Part shown: positions 15,099-23,712 of the stretch, in pieces
Position numbering within the stretch: position 1 is the stretch's first letter
Layout: every line of letters begins with the position of its first letter
Notes under the pieces: model-generated
Database searches by the model: none
What the model was told of the DNA's origin: nothing
Seen by the model: only the letters and a program-made list of their open reading frames with translations
Position numbers and translations under genes: made by a program
Source of the DNA: Candidatus Poribacteria bacterium
Lineage (GTDB): Bacteria > Poribacteria > WGA-4E > WGA-3G
Assembly: GCA_022827885.1 (NCBI GenBank)
Contig: JAJEIP010000072.1
Coordinates: forward strand, 80,508-119,373
Direction of reading: 5' to 3'
Length of the DNA stretch: 38,866 bases

Positions 15099-17549
15099 AT
15101 GAAGTTAAAATTCGTTGTAGTCCTTTTTATTTTATTCATTATTCCCTTCTCTGTTTTAGCCCAAACCGGTGATATTCAAGGAACTGTTTACCAACAAAGC
15201 ACAGGGAAATCCCTCGTAGGCGCTGATGTCCATATCCTCGAAACCAACCAACGCCAAAAAACCGATGAGAACGGAGCCTTCCGATTCACAGAACTGCCCG
15301 CAGGCTCCTATACCTTTGTTGTAACACACCCTCTGGAAGCGGCACTCACAAAAGTTTCCGTGGAAATTAGTAGCGGCGATACCACTGAAGTCAAAATACA
15401 CCTCGGGGCAGTTTTTAAACTTGAAACAGTTGTGGTGGAGGGAAAACGCCTGCCACCGACGATCAGCCGCACGGAAATCCAGGGCAGTGAACTCTTACGT
15501 ATCCCCGGCAGCTTCAATGACACCCTTAAAGGACTCATGACCCTTCCCAGTATCGGTATCCCAAACGATTACTTCGGGGCCCTCTATATCCGAGGCAGTG
15601 AACCAGGCGCAAACCTTTATTATCTCGACAGGACACCACTCGGCTATCCATTTCACTGGGGCGGTTTATTGTCAACCATCAGTTCAGAGACCATTGAGAC
15701 AATCGACATCTACGCCGGAGGTTACGGTGCCGAATTCGGACTGGATTCGCAGGCGGTGCTTGACATCCATGCACGTGACAGCATTAACGAACGGTTAGAT
15801 GGGAAATTTAACTTGAATATCCTCTACTCCGAAGGGCTACTCGAAGCGAAAATCGGTGAGAAGGGATATATCTCCGCCTCTGGCCGGCGGAGCTACTTAG
15901 ACCTCATCGCTGGACCGATCGTTGCACAGCAGACAGGACAGAAGCAGCAACTCCCCTACTTTTCAGATTATCAACTCAAATGTGCCTATCCACTCGGTGA
16001 AAAACATCACCTCACGCTCAACGCTTTCGCTGCAACCGATCATTTTAAAATTGTGGAACAGTCTACTGAATTTACCATTGAAGACGAAACAGGAGTTGAG
16101 ACGATTGTAGATGGGCTTGCCTCTATCCTTTTCAAAAATGGTTTTGATGGACAAGGTATTCATCTCCGTTCGGACTTCACCGAAAATCTTACCTCACATC
16201 TGTCACTGACCCGTTCTGTCAATTTTCTCACAATTGGGGCTGAAATCCCTTTCAGCGAACAGGTCTCTCAGCATCCCGCCAGCGAGTCGGTACATTCCGT
16301 TGACTATGGCTACTACGATGTAAAGATTAACGTCCCGCTCTATACACTCCGCGAGGACATATCTTATCAGTTAACGCCGAAATTTCAATTTGAACCGGGT
16401 TTCCTCCTCTCATTTAGCCCTGCCAACAGTTTTGAAGATGGCAGATTTCCAGAATACGAAACAAGTGAGGTGGAGGATCCAGCGGAACTGCCGGAGGTCC
16501 TTGAATATGCACAGGAAAATGAAGATTCAGTCACAGTGATGAGACGGAGTGATGGAACGCATAAGGTGAGAGAGCGCAGTTTTGAAGAAATACACGATGA
16601 ATTTGGGCACGATTTTTATCGGACTGAAGGATACTTACAAGGACGCTATGACCCGCTTTCGTTTCTGTCTGTAGCACTCGGTGTTCGAGTTGACTACCTG
16701 AATGTGACACAGCAGGTTTCCATTCAACCGCGAGGTAGTGTGAGTTTGATGCTGCCAAATGGTTCTAATCTCCGCTTCGCATATGGACATTACGAACAGA
16801 GTCCACAACCCTCTCAACTGTTGGCAGAAGATGGCAATCGTGCCTTGGCATCAAGTCTCACACGGCACTATATCATGGAATTGGAACACGAACTCTCATC
16901 GCGGACCGAACTCAAACTTGCCACTTATTACAAGGATGCACAGAAATTGGTAACACCCGATGAAGTCGCGAACTATCTCAATCAGGGGACGGCATACGTC
17001 GGGGGTGCAGAGGTATTCTTACGGCATCGGATCCCAGATAAGTTCTTCGGTTGGATTTCCTATGCTTATACACACGCGGAGCGACGCGAGAATTCAGACG
17101 CTGCTTACCAACCCTATCTTTTCGATAATACGCACATCGTCAGTGTAGTCGCCAACTATAACTTTACACCAAATTTTGAGGTCGGTGCGAAATGGCAGTA
17201 TCTCAGCGGCACCTCTGAAGCCCCTATCAGTTCCATCGTTCTCATCCAAGACCCCGTAACGCGTGGACTGAACCCGCTTTTGGCGAGTGCTGACGAACAA
17301 TTAAGCACTGAACTCGCACCGTATCATAAGTTGGATTTTCGGGTGAGTTACAAATGGAATCTCTGGGGAGTGCGTGTGGGTGGATTCTTGGATATTCTGA
17401 ATGTATACAACCGAAAAAATAAGATAAAGTTCATTTTTGAGGAGGCAACCCTTGATGTCCAAGGTCAGGAGGTCGGTATTGAGCGTGAGACCTTTGATGC
17501 ACCACAACTGTCTCGAATCATTTATTTTGGATTGACGCTTGAATTTTGA
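15099..17549 (+). CDS. TonB-dependent receptor with N-terminal carboxypeptidase-regulatory-like domain
   Basis: The protein has 816 residues and lies in the outer membrane. Residues 1-21 are a signal peptide (FILFIIPFSVLAQ). Residues about 23-112 are a CarboxypepD_reg-like domain (GDIQGTVYQQSTGKSLVGAD, later TDENGAFRFTELPAGSYTF). The plug follows at about 115-240 (LKTVVVEGKR-like VVVEGKRLPP, then ALYIRGSEPGANLYYLD, IDIYAGGYGAEFG), and the rest is a beta barrel ending in an aromatic residue (IIYFGLTLEF). Such proteins import large substrates such as glycans, siderophores or vitamins using TonB. The start has CGGAGGT at 15077-15083, about 15 bases upstream, which is a long spacing. It follows two pairs of ABC-2 permeases, and a deacetylase-like gene comes next. 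Substrate cannot be read from sequence. Confidence 0.9.
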   Translation: MKLKFVVVLFILFIIPFSVLAQTGDIQGTVYQQSTGKSLVGADVHILETNQRQKTDENGAFRFTELPAGSYTFVVTHPLEAALTKVSVEISSGDTTEVKIHLGAVFKLETVVVEGKRLPPTISRTEIQGSELLRIPGSFNDTLKGLMTLPSIGIPNDYFGALYIRGSEPGANLYYLDRTPLGYPFHWGGLLSTISSETIETIDIYAGGYGAEFGLDSQAVLDIHARDSINERLDGKFNLNILYSEGLLEAKIGEKGYISASGRRSYLDLIAGPIVAQQTGQKQQLPYFSDYQLKCAYPLGEKHHLTLNAFAATDHFKIVEQSTEFTIEDETGVETIVDGLASILFKNGFDGQGIHLRSDFTENLTSHLSLTRSVNFLTIGAEIPFSEQVSQHPASESVHSVDYGYYDVKINVPLYTLREDISYQLTPKFQFEPGFLLSFSPANSFEDGRFPEYETSEVEDPAELPEVLEYAQENEDSVTVMRRSDGTHKVRERSFEEIHDEFGHDFYRTEGYLQGRYDPLSFLSVALGVRVDYLNVTQQVSIQPRGSVSLMLPNGSNLRFAYGHYEQSPQPSQLLAEDGNRALASSLTRHYIMELEHELSSRTELKLATYYKDAQKLVTPDEVANYLNQGTAYVGGAEVFLRHRIPDKFFGWISYAYTHAERRENSDAAYQPYLFDNTHIVSVVANYNFTPNFEVGAKWQYLSGTSEAPISSIVLIQDPVTRGLNPLLASADEQLSTELAPYHKLDFRVSYKWNLWGVRVGGFLDILNVYNRKNKIKFIFEEATLDVQGQEVGIERETFDAPQLSRIIYFGLTLEF

Positions 17550-17616
17550 AGACAAGCGGATTTTCAGCGTGACTTCCAATAATCTTCCTTGCTATTTTGC
17601 TGAGGATGTGCTAAAG

Positions 17617-17646
17617 TTGGACTAGGATCCTTATGGTTACCATAAT
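17617..17646 (+). promoter_or_regulatory. Possible promoter with overlapping palindromic operator
   Basis: TTGGAC (17617-17622) and CATAAT (17641-17646) are 18 bases apart, a weak sigma-70-like pair. TTATGGT-T-ACCATAA (17631-17645) is a perfect inverted repeat with one central base and overlaps the -10 position, as repressor operators often do. It lies 60 bases before the ATG at 17709. The promoter call is tentative; the palindrome is certain. Confidence 0.35.
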
Positions 17647-17708
17647 GATAAAACCTCCGACAATCATAGTAAATCATTGAATCACATAAATCATAGTTCG
17701 GACTTCTT

Positions 17709-18995
17709 ATGAATATTACTGTCTGCAACCCATTGTTAAGGACCCCTTTATCGCTTATCGTTGACGATTCGTGTCCGGTGGTTAATCTCACCTACTACTG
17801 GATACACCAACGACACGCGTGGAAAGCACGACATCAGCCGAATATCCCTCCAGAACGTTGGGAAGGCAACGCCACGCAACTGAAAAGTATCCCCCCCACA
17901 ATCCCTTCGGATTTCGCTTATGAGTGGGCAGAATGGTGCTGGGAAAACGGTGTGAAAGGCAAATTTAGCCTCATTCCTTATCCGGCAGGGGTCGGACGCA
18001 TTGACGAAGGATTTCCAGAGTTTTCGACGCGTGAATATCAGGCGTGGCTGCGAATCTATAGGGAACTGATTTGGCCGAGTTTCGACCTGACACCGGAGAT
18101 GCTCACGCATACCGCTGTCGTTGATCTCGACACATTCAGCCTCACTGAAGAATGGGAACAGGTCGAATGGGTCGATCCGCCCGTTGATAATAGACTCACG
18201 GATTACATCATCACAGCGATGGAAATGCTGGATAATGTTGGCATCCCATGTGAGGGCGTGACGAGTCCCGGCGCCTTTGGAAAACGTCAGGAAGCAGCGT
18301 ATGCGAAAGCCGTGCTAACCGCTTCTCAACATGTCAATAACAACCCACGTCCGTTCTATTTCCTCTGGCTCAAGCATGATGAACTGCCGGATGTTCCCAT
18401 TTGGTATCCTGAAAAAGAGGCAGGGATTGCGATTGCCAGTATTGTCTCGTGTGCGGGGGACTGGTTCGGTGGCTGGACAGGCTACGATTTGGGGGATGCC
18501 GATCGGTTCATTACAGAAGATTTACAAGGGGGTCGCTTACCACCGATTCTCGAAAAGGAACTGCCGTGTGTCCTCGTTGGACATTGGCCCGGGTTCTATT
18601 TCAACGGCGAAAAATCTGGGTTTGATATACTAAAAACCGTCAAGGCACGGCTCGACAATTATGACCCGGATGGCACGAAAACGCTCTGGATGAAAAATTC
18701 GGAGATTGGGCACTACTATATGGCACGTGAACTTACCGAGATTATTGTGCTTCCGGTAGGTGCGGTTTCTAACCGCACCGAGCAAATTCGCCTCTCCACC
18801 CAATTCCCAACAGCAAATTTTACACTGGCTCTTGATACACCGATCCGGCATGTTCAGGTTAACGGGTGGGATCTGCGCGAAGTCCATTCCCGACGCGATT
18901 TTCAGAGAGATACGTTTCTCATTGAAGGAAAGCAGACTTTCATTGCGTTCGATTTGGAGGTTGGTGAGACAAAACTTGCGTTGATTGTAGCATAG
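17709..18995 (+). CDS. Polysaccharide-deacetylase-like (NodB-fold) protein
   Basis: The protein has 428 residues without a signal peptide. The N-terminus LSLIVDDSCPVVNLTYYW has the Asp-Asp pair typical of the first motif of NodB-type carbohydrate esterases. Later segments resembling the barrel strands are GVKGKFSLIPYPAGVGRIDE, FDLTPEMLTHTAVVDLDT and GIPCEGVTSPGAFG. The second-motif histidine pair is not obvious, so activity is uncertain; a glycoside hydrolase/deacetylase (beta/alpha) barrel relative is a safe description. A perfect 9-bp palindrome is embedded near the C-terminus (18759-18779) and encodes part of VGAVSNRTEQ. It converges with the SDR gene. Confidence 0.6.
   Translation: MNITVCNPLLRTPLSLIVDDSCPVVNLTYYWIHQRHAWKARHQPNIPPERWEGNATQLKSIPPTIPSDFAYEWAEWCWENGVKGKFSLIPYPAGVGRIDEGFPEFSTREYQAWLRIYRELIWPSFDLTPEMLTHTAVVDLDTFSLTEEWEQVEWVDPPVDNRLTDYIITAMEMLDNVGIPCEGVTSPGAFGKRQEAAYAKAVLTASQHVNNNPRPFYFLWLKHDELPDVPIWYPEKEAGIAIASIVSCAGDWFGGWTGYDLGDADRFITEDLQGGRLPPILEKELPCVLVGHWPGFYFNGEKSGFDILKTVKARLDNYDPDGTKTLWMKNSEIGHYYMARELTEIIVLPVGAVSNRTEQIRLSTQFPTANFTLALDTPIRHVQVNGWDLREVHSRRDFQRDTFLIEGKQTFIAFDLEVGETKLALIVA
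18759..18779. repeat. Perfect palindrome inside a coding region
   Basis: GGTGCGGTT pairs perfectly with AACCGCACC across the loop TCT. It lies in frame within the deacetylase-like gene and follows GTA, as do the palindromes at 7584 (minus) and 37400. It looks like a REP-type element that entered the gene without breaking the frame, or chance codon use; the 9-bp perfect stem favours the former. Confidence 0.5.
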
Positions 18996-19006
18996 CCTGT
19001 CAGGCT
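18994..19006. terminator. Possible shared terminator between convergent genes
   Basis: AGCCTG-T-CAGGCT is a perfect inverted repeat directly at the stop of the deacetylase-like gene and 14 bases before the stop of the SDR gene on the other strand. No clear T-run follows on either side, so termination strength is doubtful. Confidence 0.3.
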
Positions 19007-19019
19007 GTGTCTCTTTCCC

Positions 19020-19769
19020 TTACGGAATAAGAATTCTGCCACCACTCGCGATAACAGTTGAACCTGTCATATAACTCGATTCCTCGCTCAGAAGGAACGC
19101 TATTACATCTGCCATCTCTTCCGGTTCACCGAGCCTGCCGAGCGGTGTCGTAGACCGAAGTTGTTCCACCATCTCTGTTGAGACTTCCCCTAACATATCT
19201 GTCGCGATTGCCCCGGGGGCAACCGAATTGATGCGTATGTTATGCGGGGCAAGCGGTCCGCAGCACGATTTCGTCAAGGCAATGACGCCGGCTTTCGCTG
19301 CTGCATAAGGCAATTGGTTTGGACGGACTGCCAACGCGGCGATTGAGGATACATTGACGATACGTCCAAACTGCCTCTCAATCATCTCGGGTTTGACTGC
19401 CCATAACACGTTGAAGGGACCTGTCAGATTAATCGCGATAATCCTGTCCCAATGTTCGGGCGCGAGTTCGTCAAACGCCACATCACCGACATCGCCAGCG
19501 TTGTTTACCAACAGTTCAATTGCACCGAGTTCTTCCGTCACCGTGGCGACCATTCTGTTTACGGCATCTCTATCAGCAATATCGGCTTGGACAGGTATTG
19601 CTTTTTGTCCCAAGTTACGAATCTGCTCACAGACGGCTTCTGCTTTCGCAGCTGCGCGGGAATAGTGGACAGCAACAGTTGCACCTTCACTGGCGAGTTT
19701 GCGTGCGGTTGCTTGTCCTATCCCACGACTTGCACCGGTTACCAATGCAACCCTTCCCTTGAATTTCAT
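19020..19769 (-). CDS. Short-chain dehydrogenase/reductase (FabG-like)
   Basis: The protein has 249 residues, the usual SDR length. The start at 19769 is chosen over 19844 because MKFKGRVALVTGASRGIG is the standard SDR N-terminus, GGGAGG stands upstream, and the longer form would overlap the preceding gene. The Rossmann motif TGASRGIG is at residues 11-18, NNAG at 89-92, Asn114 in IAINLTG, and the catalytic triad is Ser142, Tyr155 and Lys159 (YAAAK). The C-terminal GxxxxPGAIATDM loop is present. It is an NAD(P)-dependent oxidoreductase; the fatty-acid reductase FabG and sugar dehydrogenases cannot be separated by sequence alone. It follows an aldo-keto reductase by 43 bases on the same strand, in an apparent carbohydrate-processing operon, so a sugar substrate is favoured. 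Confidence 0.88.
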   Translation of the reverse strand: MKFKGRVALVTGASRGIGQATARKLASEGATVAVHYSRAAAKAEAVCEQIRNLGQKAIPVQADIADRDAVNRMVATVTEELGAIELLVNNAGDVGDVAFDELAPEHWDRIIAINLTGPFNVLWAVKPEMIERQFGRIVNVSSIAALAVRPNQLPYAAAKAGVIALTKSCCGPLAPHNIRINSVAPGAIATDMLGEVSTEMVEQLRSTTPLGRLGEPEEMADVIAFLLSEESSYMTGSTVIASGGRILIP

Positions 19770-19812
19770 CAATGTCAACGAACCTCCCGATATAGGGCTT
19801 TGATCTGGTTTT

Positions 19813-20715
19813 CTATAAAAGTGCCTGTAGGTGTTCCCATACATCGTCGGGAACGGCGGTTGTGGCGGCGGCGAAATTCTGCTCTACTTCTGCTGCATTC
19901 TTAGAACCGGTCAGACTCATGGCGATGCGGGGTTGACGGAAACAGAATTGAATGGCGAGATTCAAGACGTTCAGGTTGTTGTCGGTTGTCCACCGCCAGA
20001 GTCGATGCGCTTTTTCGGCATCAGATGTATCTAAGTGCATCCTTTCGGCGGATACATCTGGCTCAATTCCTGAAAGCAATCCCATCGCAATGGGGCTCCC
20101 GTTGATAATCCCGATGTCGTTTTCGGTGGCGAGTGGTAACAACCAATCGTTTGCGGTCTGACTCAGGAGCGTGTAATCCAAATACGTTAGAATCACATCG
20201 ACAACACCGGTTTCGATGGCGATTTTGTGAAATTCGTGTTGTCGAACCCCAAGTCCGATAAACTTAAGCAGTCCTTCCTCGCGCATGCGTTGGAGTTCGT
20301 CGAATGCCCCGTCTTTCGCCACAACGGGGTCCATACTGTCTGGATCATGCACTAAGCAGACATCGAGACAATCGATGCCGAGTAGACGCAGGCTATTTTC
20401 GACACTTCGACGCGTCCCCGATGCACTAAAATCGCCGCGCCATTCAGGATGCGTTCCTATCTTCGTGGCGAGGTAAATCTTCTCACGCCAACCGTCGGCG
20501 AGTGCAAGCCCTACCCGTCTTTCGCTTTCACCGTAGAGCGGTGCGGTGTCAAGATAGTTTATCCCTAAGTCAATGGCTCGGTGAACGGCTTCAATCGCTT
20601 CATCGTCGGTAACATCACCTCTACCAACGCCCGCGCCTCCCATACCGAGGCATGTAACCTCTAATTCTGTTCGTCCTAAGCGTCGCAATGGCAACGGATT
20701 TTCTTGTATTGACAT
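19813..20715 (-). CDS. Aldo/keto reductase
   Basis: The protein has 300 residues, with AGAAAGG before the ATG. The AKR tetrad is visible: Asp56 and Tyr61 (LDTAPLYGESE), Lys85 (LATKIG) and His123 (LVHDPDS). The opening LRRLGRTELEVTCLGMGG is typical of the family. The C-terminal NADPH-binding region is less clear, with the segment SLTGSKNAAEVEQNFAA. It is most like the L-fucose or D-threo-aldose dehydrogenase-type AKRs, judged only by general pattern. It sits between HepT and the SDR gene on the minus strand; SDR, cupin and TIM-barrel genes nearby suggest oxidation or reduction of a sugar or polyol. Confidence 0.88.
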   Translation of the reverse strand: MSIQENPLPLRRLGRTELEVTCLGMGGAGVGRGDVTDDEAIEAVHRAIDLGINYLDTAPLYGESERRVGLALADGWREKIYLATKIGTHPEWRGDFSASGTRRSVENSLRLLGIDCLDVCLVHDPDSMDPVVAKDGAFDELQRMREEGLLKFIGLGVRQHEFHKIAIETGVVDVILTYLDYTLLSQTANDWLLPLATENDIGIINGSPIAMGLLSGIEPDVSAERMHLDTSDAEKAHRLWRWTTDNNLNVLNLAIQFCFRQPRIAMSLTGSKNAAEVEQNFAAATTAVPDDVWEHLQALL

Positions 20716-20753
20716 AATCTTGCCTTTCTTAATAAGTATGTGCTATAGAATTA

Positions 20754-21095
20754 TTAGCTTGTCTCCTTAAGGATCTGTTGGATGTCTGTCTTCAAAATTG
20801 GAATATTTGATTGCACCACGTCCCAGACAATCTCAAGATTGACATCAAAATATTTGTGAATGAGAATGTCTCTCAACCCAGCAATCTTCCGCCATGCAAC
20901 ATTTGGATACTTTTCTCGAACGGAATCAGGCACTTGTTTAACGGCTTCACCAATGACTTCAAGGTTTCGGATGACTGCGTCAATCCGCATCCGATCCCTT
21001 TCAAAGGTCTCGCGTGTAACATCCTGTACGTATTCTTGGATCCTATCTATTGCCTCTAATATATCGTCAAGATAGATGTCAAAGTCCTGCGACAT
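20754..21095 (-). CDS. hepT: HepT-like toxin (DUF86)
   Basis: The protein has 113 residues. The start at 21095 is chosen because it gives MSQDFDIYLDDILEAIDRI, the usual HepT length, and makes the common overlap with the upstream antitoxin (17 bases). The HEPN-domain catalytic motif R-x4-H-x-Y is present as Arg75, His80 and Tyr82 (RDILIHKY). The helix with IRNLEVIGEA is also characteristic. HEPN toxins of this type cut RNA and are silenced when the partner nucleotidyltransferase adds AMP to the tyrosine of the motif. The intact motif suggests a working toxin. Confidence 0.9.
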   Translation of the reverse strand: MSQDFDIYLDDILEAIDRIQEYVQDVTRETFERDRMRIDAVIRNLEVIGEAVKQVPDSVREKYPNVAWRKIAGLRDILIHKYFDVNLEIVWDVVQSNIPILKTDIQQILKETS

Positions 21096-21396
21096 ACTCA
21101 ATTTCCTTTTCGATGCGTGGTCGCAAGCGGGGTTTGAGCGAATCAGCGATGACGAGGTCAATTTTCTTCTGAAATAGGTCTTCGAGGAAAATACGGAGTT
21201 CCATATACCGGTCAAATGACAATTCCTCGAGTTCTACAAGCAGATCAATATCGCTCTCGCTATGAGCAGTGTCTTTAACATAGGATCCGAAAAGTCCAAG
21301 GCGTTTCACACCATAGGTTCTCAGTGTGTTTTGGTGACTGAGAAGCGTTTGTTTAATATCGCTTTTGGTAAGGATTGCTGTGTTCATATTGTGCAT
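21079..21396 (-). CDS. mntA: MntA-like nucleotidyltransferase antitoxin
   Basis: The protein has 105 residues. The minimal nucleotidyltransferase motif is intact: Gly37-Ser38, ten residues, then Asp49 and Asp51 (LGLFGSY, SESDIDLLVE), with a third acidic residue at about Asp80 in KKIDLVIAD. In the known MntA-HepT systems this enzyme AMPylates the toxin tyrosine. Start may be the ATG at 21396 or one three codons later; neither has a strong Shine-Dalgarno. It overlaps hepT, as expected for a coupled pair, and lies 27 bases after the cupin gene. Confidence 0.9.
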   Translation of the reverse strand: MHNMNTAILTKSDIKQTLLSHQNTLRTYGVKRLGLFGSYVKDTAHSESDIDLLVELEELSFDRYMELRIFLEDLFQKKIDLVIADSLKPRLRPRIEKEIEYVAGL

Positions 21397-21423
21397 TTCT
21401 TGCTACGGCACAACCAGATATGC

Positions 21424-21789
21424 CTATAATTTTCTATGTAAATGTCCGCGGCGGGCATCAGGGGGAATCACACTTACCCACTGCACCCCTTTAACGATAT
21501 CGTCTGGGGTATGACCGTGCTCAACACCTTTAGGCGTAACAACTAAATCCCCAGGACCAATGCGATAGGATTCGGACTGTCCATCAGCGTTTCGGAGTGT
21601 CACTGTCGTCGTGCCTTCTGTGAAATACCAGTACTCATCGAAATCGTGATAGTGAAGTTCGGTGGGGTTTTCTTTGGAAACCGCGAAAGCCCCAATCGTC
21701 GTCATGTCTGGAGTGCCTAAAACTTTCCCGAGCGCATCACCGATACGCTCACCCTCACTCAGTCGGATAACACAAAGATTCGTATCCAT
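21424..21789 (-). CDS. Cupin-domain protein
   Basis: The protein has 121 residues and is a single small beta barrel. The first cupin motif provides His46, His48 and Glu52 (LHYHDFDEYWYFTEG) and the second provides His91 or His93 (PKGVEHGH), giving a complete metal site. Small cupins next to sugar isomerases and reductases often act on sugars or keto acids, or bind a ligand for regulation; the reaction cannot be read here. It starts 19 bases after the stop of the TIM-barrel gene, so the two are likely co-transcribed. Confidence 0.85.
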   Translation of the reverse strand: MDTNLCVIRLSEGERIGDALGKVLGTPDMTTIGAFAVSKENPTELHYHDFDEYWYFTEGTTTVTLRNADGQSESYRIGPGDLVVTPKGVEHGHTPDDIVKGVQWVSVIPPDARRGHLHRKL

Positions 21790-21808
21790 TTCGATGCTCC
21801 TGTGTCTC

Positions 21809-22570
21809 TTAAATTACGCTAATATCTTTCAGGTGTTGCAGCGAGCTCGCCACCCGTGCCTTAGCACCTGCCTCGTCGAGGTTTTCACCCTCGATCCCTT
21901 CCAATTCCATCGTGAAGGGTCCGTAGAAACCCGCGTCGTTCAACGTCTGAAATACCGCTTTAAAATCGACAACACCCTCACCGAGTGCTGGGAAATTCCA
22001 GGTTCGATAGCCACCGTTTGTATCCTTGAGGTGGACGGCACCAACGTGTTCAATGACCTTCTGGACTTCCGTAACAGCCGTTACATTGTGGTTGTAGTAA
22101 TAAACATTCCCCGTGTCGAAATTGACGCAAATATTTGGATGATTCACGGCTTGCATCGTTTTAAGTGCGATATCGCCATTATGCACCAGATCAGGATGTG
22201 TTTCCAGACAGACCTTAATGCCTGCAGGTGCAGCGTTTTCGCCGATGGCACGGAGCCGATCATAGACGGCGTTAATATCTGCTTCACCGGCGTGCACGCT
22301 GACAAAAATAATCTTTACACCCATCTGATCAGCGATGTCCAGTGTCGTCTGAAAATCTGAGACGACCGTTTCAGATTGAACATCACAACTGCCAAGCAGA
22401 CTTGTGGCAGTGAGTCCGTGCGCGTCCAATTCCGCACGGAGGGCATCGACAGATTCAGGTGCAGGCACACCGATCTCCACATTCGTCAAACCGATTTCTG
22501 CTAAGTGGGTGTATGCCCCGTTTCGAAACTGTCGGTAGCTTCCTAAATTACAGGCAATAATATTTTCCAT
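21809..22570 (-). CDS. Sugar phosphate isomerase/epimerase-like TIM-barrel protein
   Basis: The protein has 253 residues and is of the xylose-isomerase-like AP endonuclease family 2 fold. Metal-ligand candidates fall in the expected strands: Glu123 (CLETHPD), Asp152 (NFDTGN), His180 (AVHLKDT) and Glu222 (TMELEG). The family includes hydroxypyruvate isomerase, inosose dehydratase and several sugar epimerases. It probably heads a minus-strand group with a cupin, the MntA-HepT pair, an aldo-keto reductase and an SDR, which points to degradation of a sugar or inositol-type compound. The 84-base gap before it (22571-22654) shows nothing. Confidence 0.85.
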   Translation of the reverse strand: MENIIACNLGSYRQFRNGAYTHLAEIGLTNVEIGVPAPESVDALRAELDAHGLTATSLLGSCDVQSETVVSDFQTTLDIADQMGVKIIFVSVHAGEADINAVYDRLRAIGENAAPAGIKVCLETHPDLVHNGDIALKTMQAVNHPNICVNFDTGNVYYYNHNVTAVTEVQKVIEHVGAVHLKDTNGGYRTWNFPALGEGVVDFKAVFQTLNDAGFYGPFTMELEGIEGENLDEAGAKARVASSLQHLKDISVI

Positions 22571-22654
22571 TTTTTAATTTTACCTTGCGGTTCGTTCAGG
22601 TGAATTGGTTTGGTAACGCTTCTGTCCGTAATGGTGCAAACAGTCATAGAAAAA

Positions 22655-23707
22655 TTAAGGGATTTTCCGTAGAACTGTGTTGCTCAATAAAATCTCGGTT
22701 CCCAGCAAGAGCACTGCGGGTATTAGAAAATATGCCGTCAGCTCCTTGTGGGCAACGATGTTGACTGTCTCAAATTTCGTTTTTTCAAAGCGATCAATTT
22801 CTGCATAGATGTGTTTTAACGATTGCGTGTCTGTAGCGCGAAAATAACGACCTTCTGTTATGTTGGCAATCTGTTTTAGGGTCTCCTCGTCGAGATAGGT
22901 TAGCACCTCACGATAGCGTTTGCCAAAGGTCGTATCGGCGTAGGGAATGCGGGCACCTCCCTCTTTTCCCATGCCGATCGTGTAAACCTTAATCCCGAAG
23001 GATTGTGCGAGAGAAGCTGCGACTCCCGGTTCAATGCTGCCCGCGTTGTTTTCACCGTCGGTCAGAAGGATGACAATCTTCGTTTGGGATTTCGAGGTGC
23101 GTAACCGATGGGCGGCGGTTGCAAGCGCGTCCCCTATAGCCGTGCCATCCTCGAGTTGTCCGATCTCTACATCTCGGAGCAATTCTACTAATACCGAGTA
23201 GTCCGACGTTAGCGGGCAGAGCGTGAAACTTTCACCCGCAAAAACGACTAAACCGATACGATCGTTTTGGCGGTGCGTGAGAAAATCGTTAACGACGGAT
23301 TTAGCGATTTGGATGCGATTGGATCCTTCAAAATCTTCCGCTCGCATGCTCTCCGAAATATCAAGTACTAAGAAGATATCAATGCCTTCAGCGAATTGAT
23401 GCTCACGGCTTTGGGACAGCTGTGGGCGGGCAAGGGAGAAAATGAGGAGCGCAAAAACAATAAATCTGATGATTCTCAGTATCGGAAGTGCTTTAACTGA
23501 AGACGTATGTCGCATCTGCTGAATACTCGCTGCAAACCCATGTTTGAAATCAGAAAAACGGGCGACCGAGGCGGTTGTCGGTTTCCGACGTAACCGGGGT
23601 TCCTGCCTGTGTACGGGCGAGGTCACCTCACCCCTACGCCGCAAAGCGAATATCAGTAGCGGAATTACAATGAACAAGCTAAGAAAGAACGGGGATGCTA
23701 ACTGCAT
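22655..23707 (-). CDS. BatA-like membrane protein with VWA domain
   Basis: The protein has 350 residues. The start at 23707 gives an N-terminal membrane segment at once (SPFFLSLFIVIPLLIFALRR); further membrane segments are near 78-93 and 313-331. Between the last two is a von Willebrand A domain with an intact MIDAS: Asp116, Ser118 and Ser120 (DISES), Thr179 and Asp207 (LLTDGEN). This is the BatA/BatB architecture (aerotolerance-type, often with MoxR ATPases and DUF58 proteins), though those partners are not in this window. Its start is five bases from the stop of the preceding gene, so translational coupling is likely. Confidence 0.82.
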   Translation of the reverse strand: MQLASPFFLSLFIVIPLLIFALRRRGEVTSPVHRQEPRLRRKPTTASVARFSDFKHGFAASIQQMRHTSSVKALPILRIIRFIVFALLIFSLARPQLSQSREHQFAEGIDIFLVLDISESMRAEDFEGSNRIQIAKSVVNDFLTHRQNDRIGLVVFAGESFTLCPLTSDYSVLVELLRDVEIGQLEDGTAIGDALATAAHRLRTSKSQTKIVILLTDGENNAGSIEPGVAASLAQSFGIKVYTIGMGKEGGARIPYADTTFGKRYREVLTYLDEETLKQIANITEGRYFRATDTQSLKHIYAEIDRFEKTKFETVNIVAHKELTAYFLIPAVLLLGTEILLSNTVLRKIP

Positions 23708-23712
23708 GCTGA

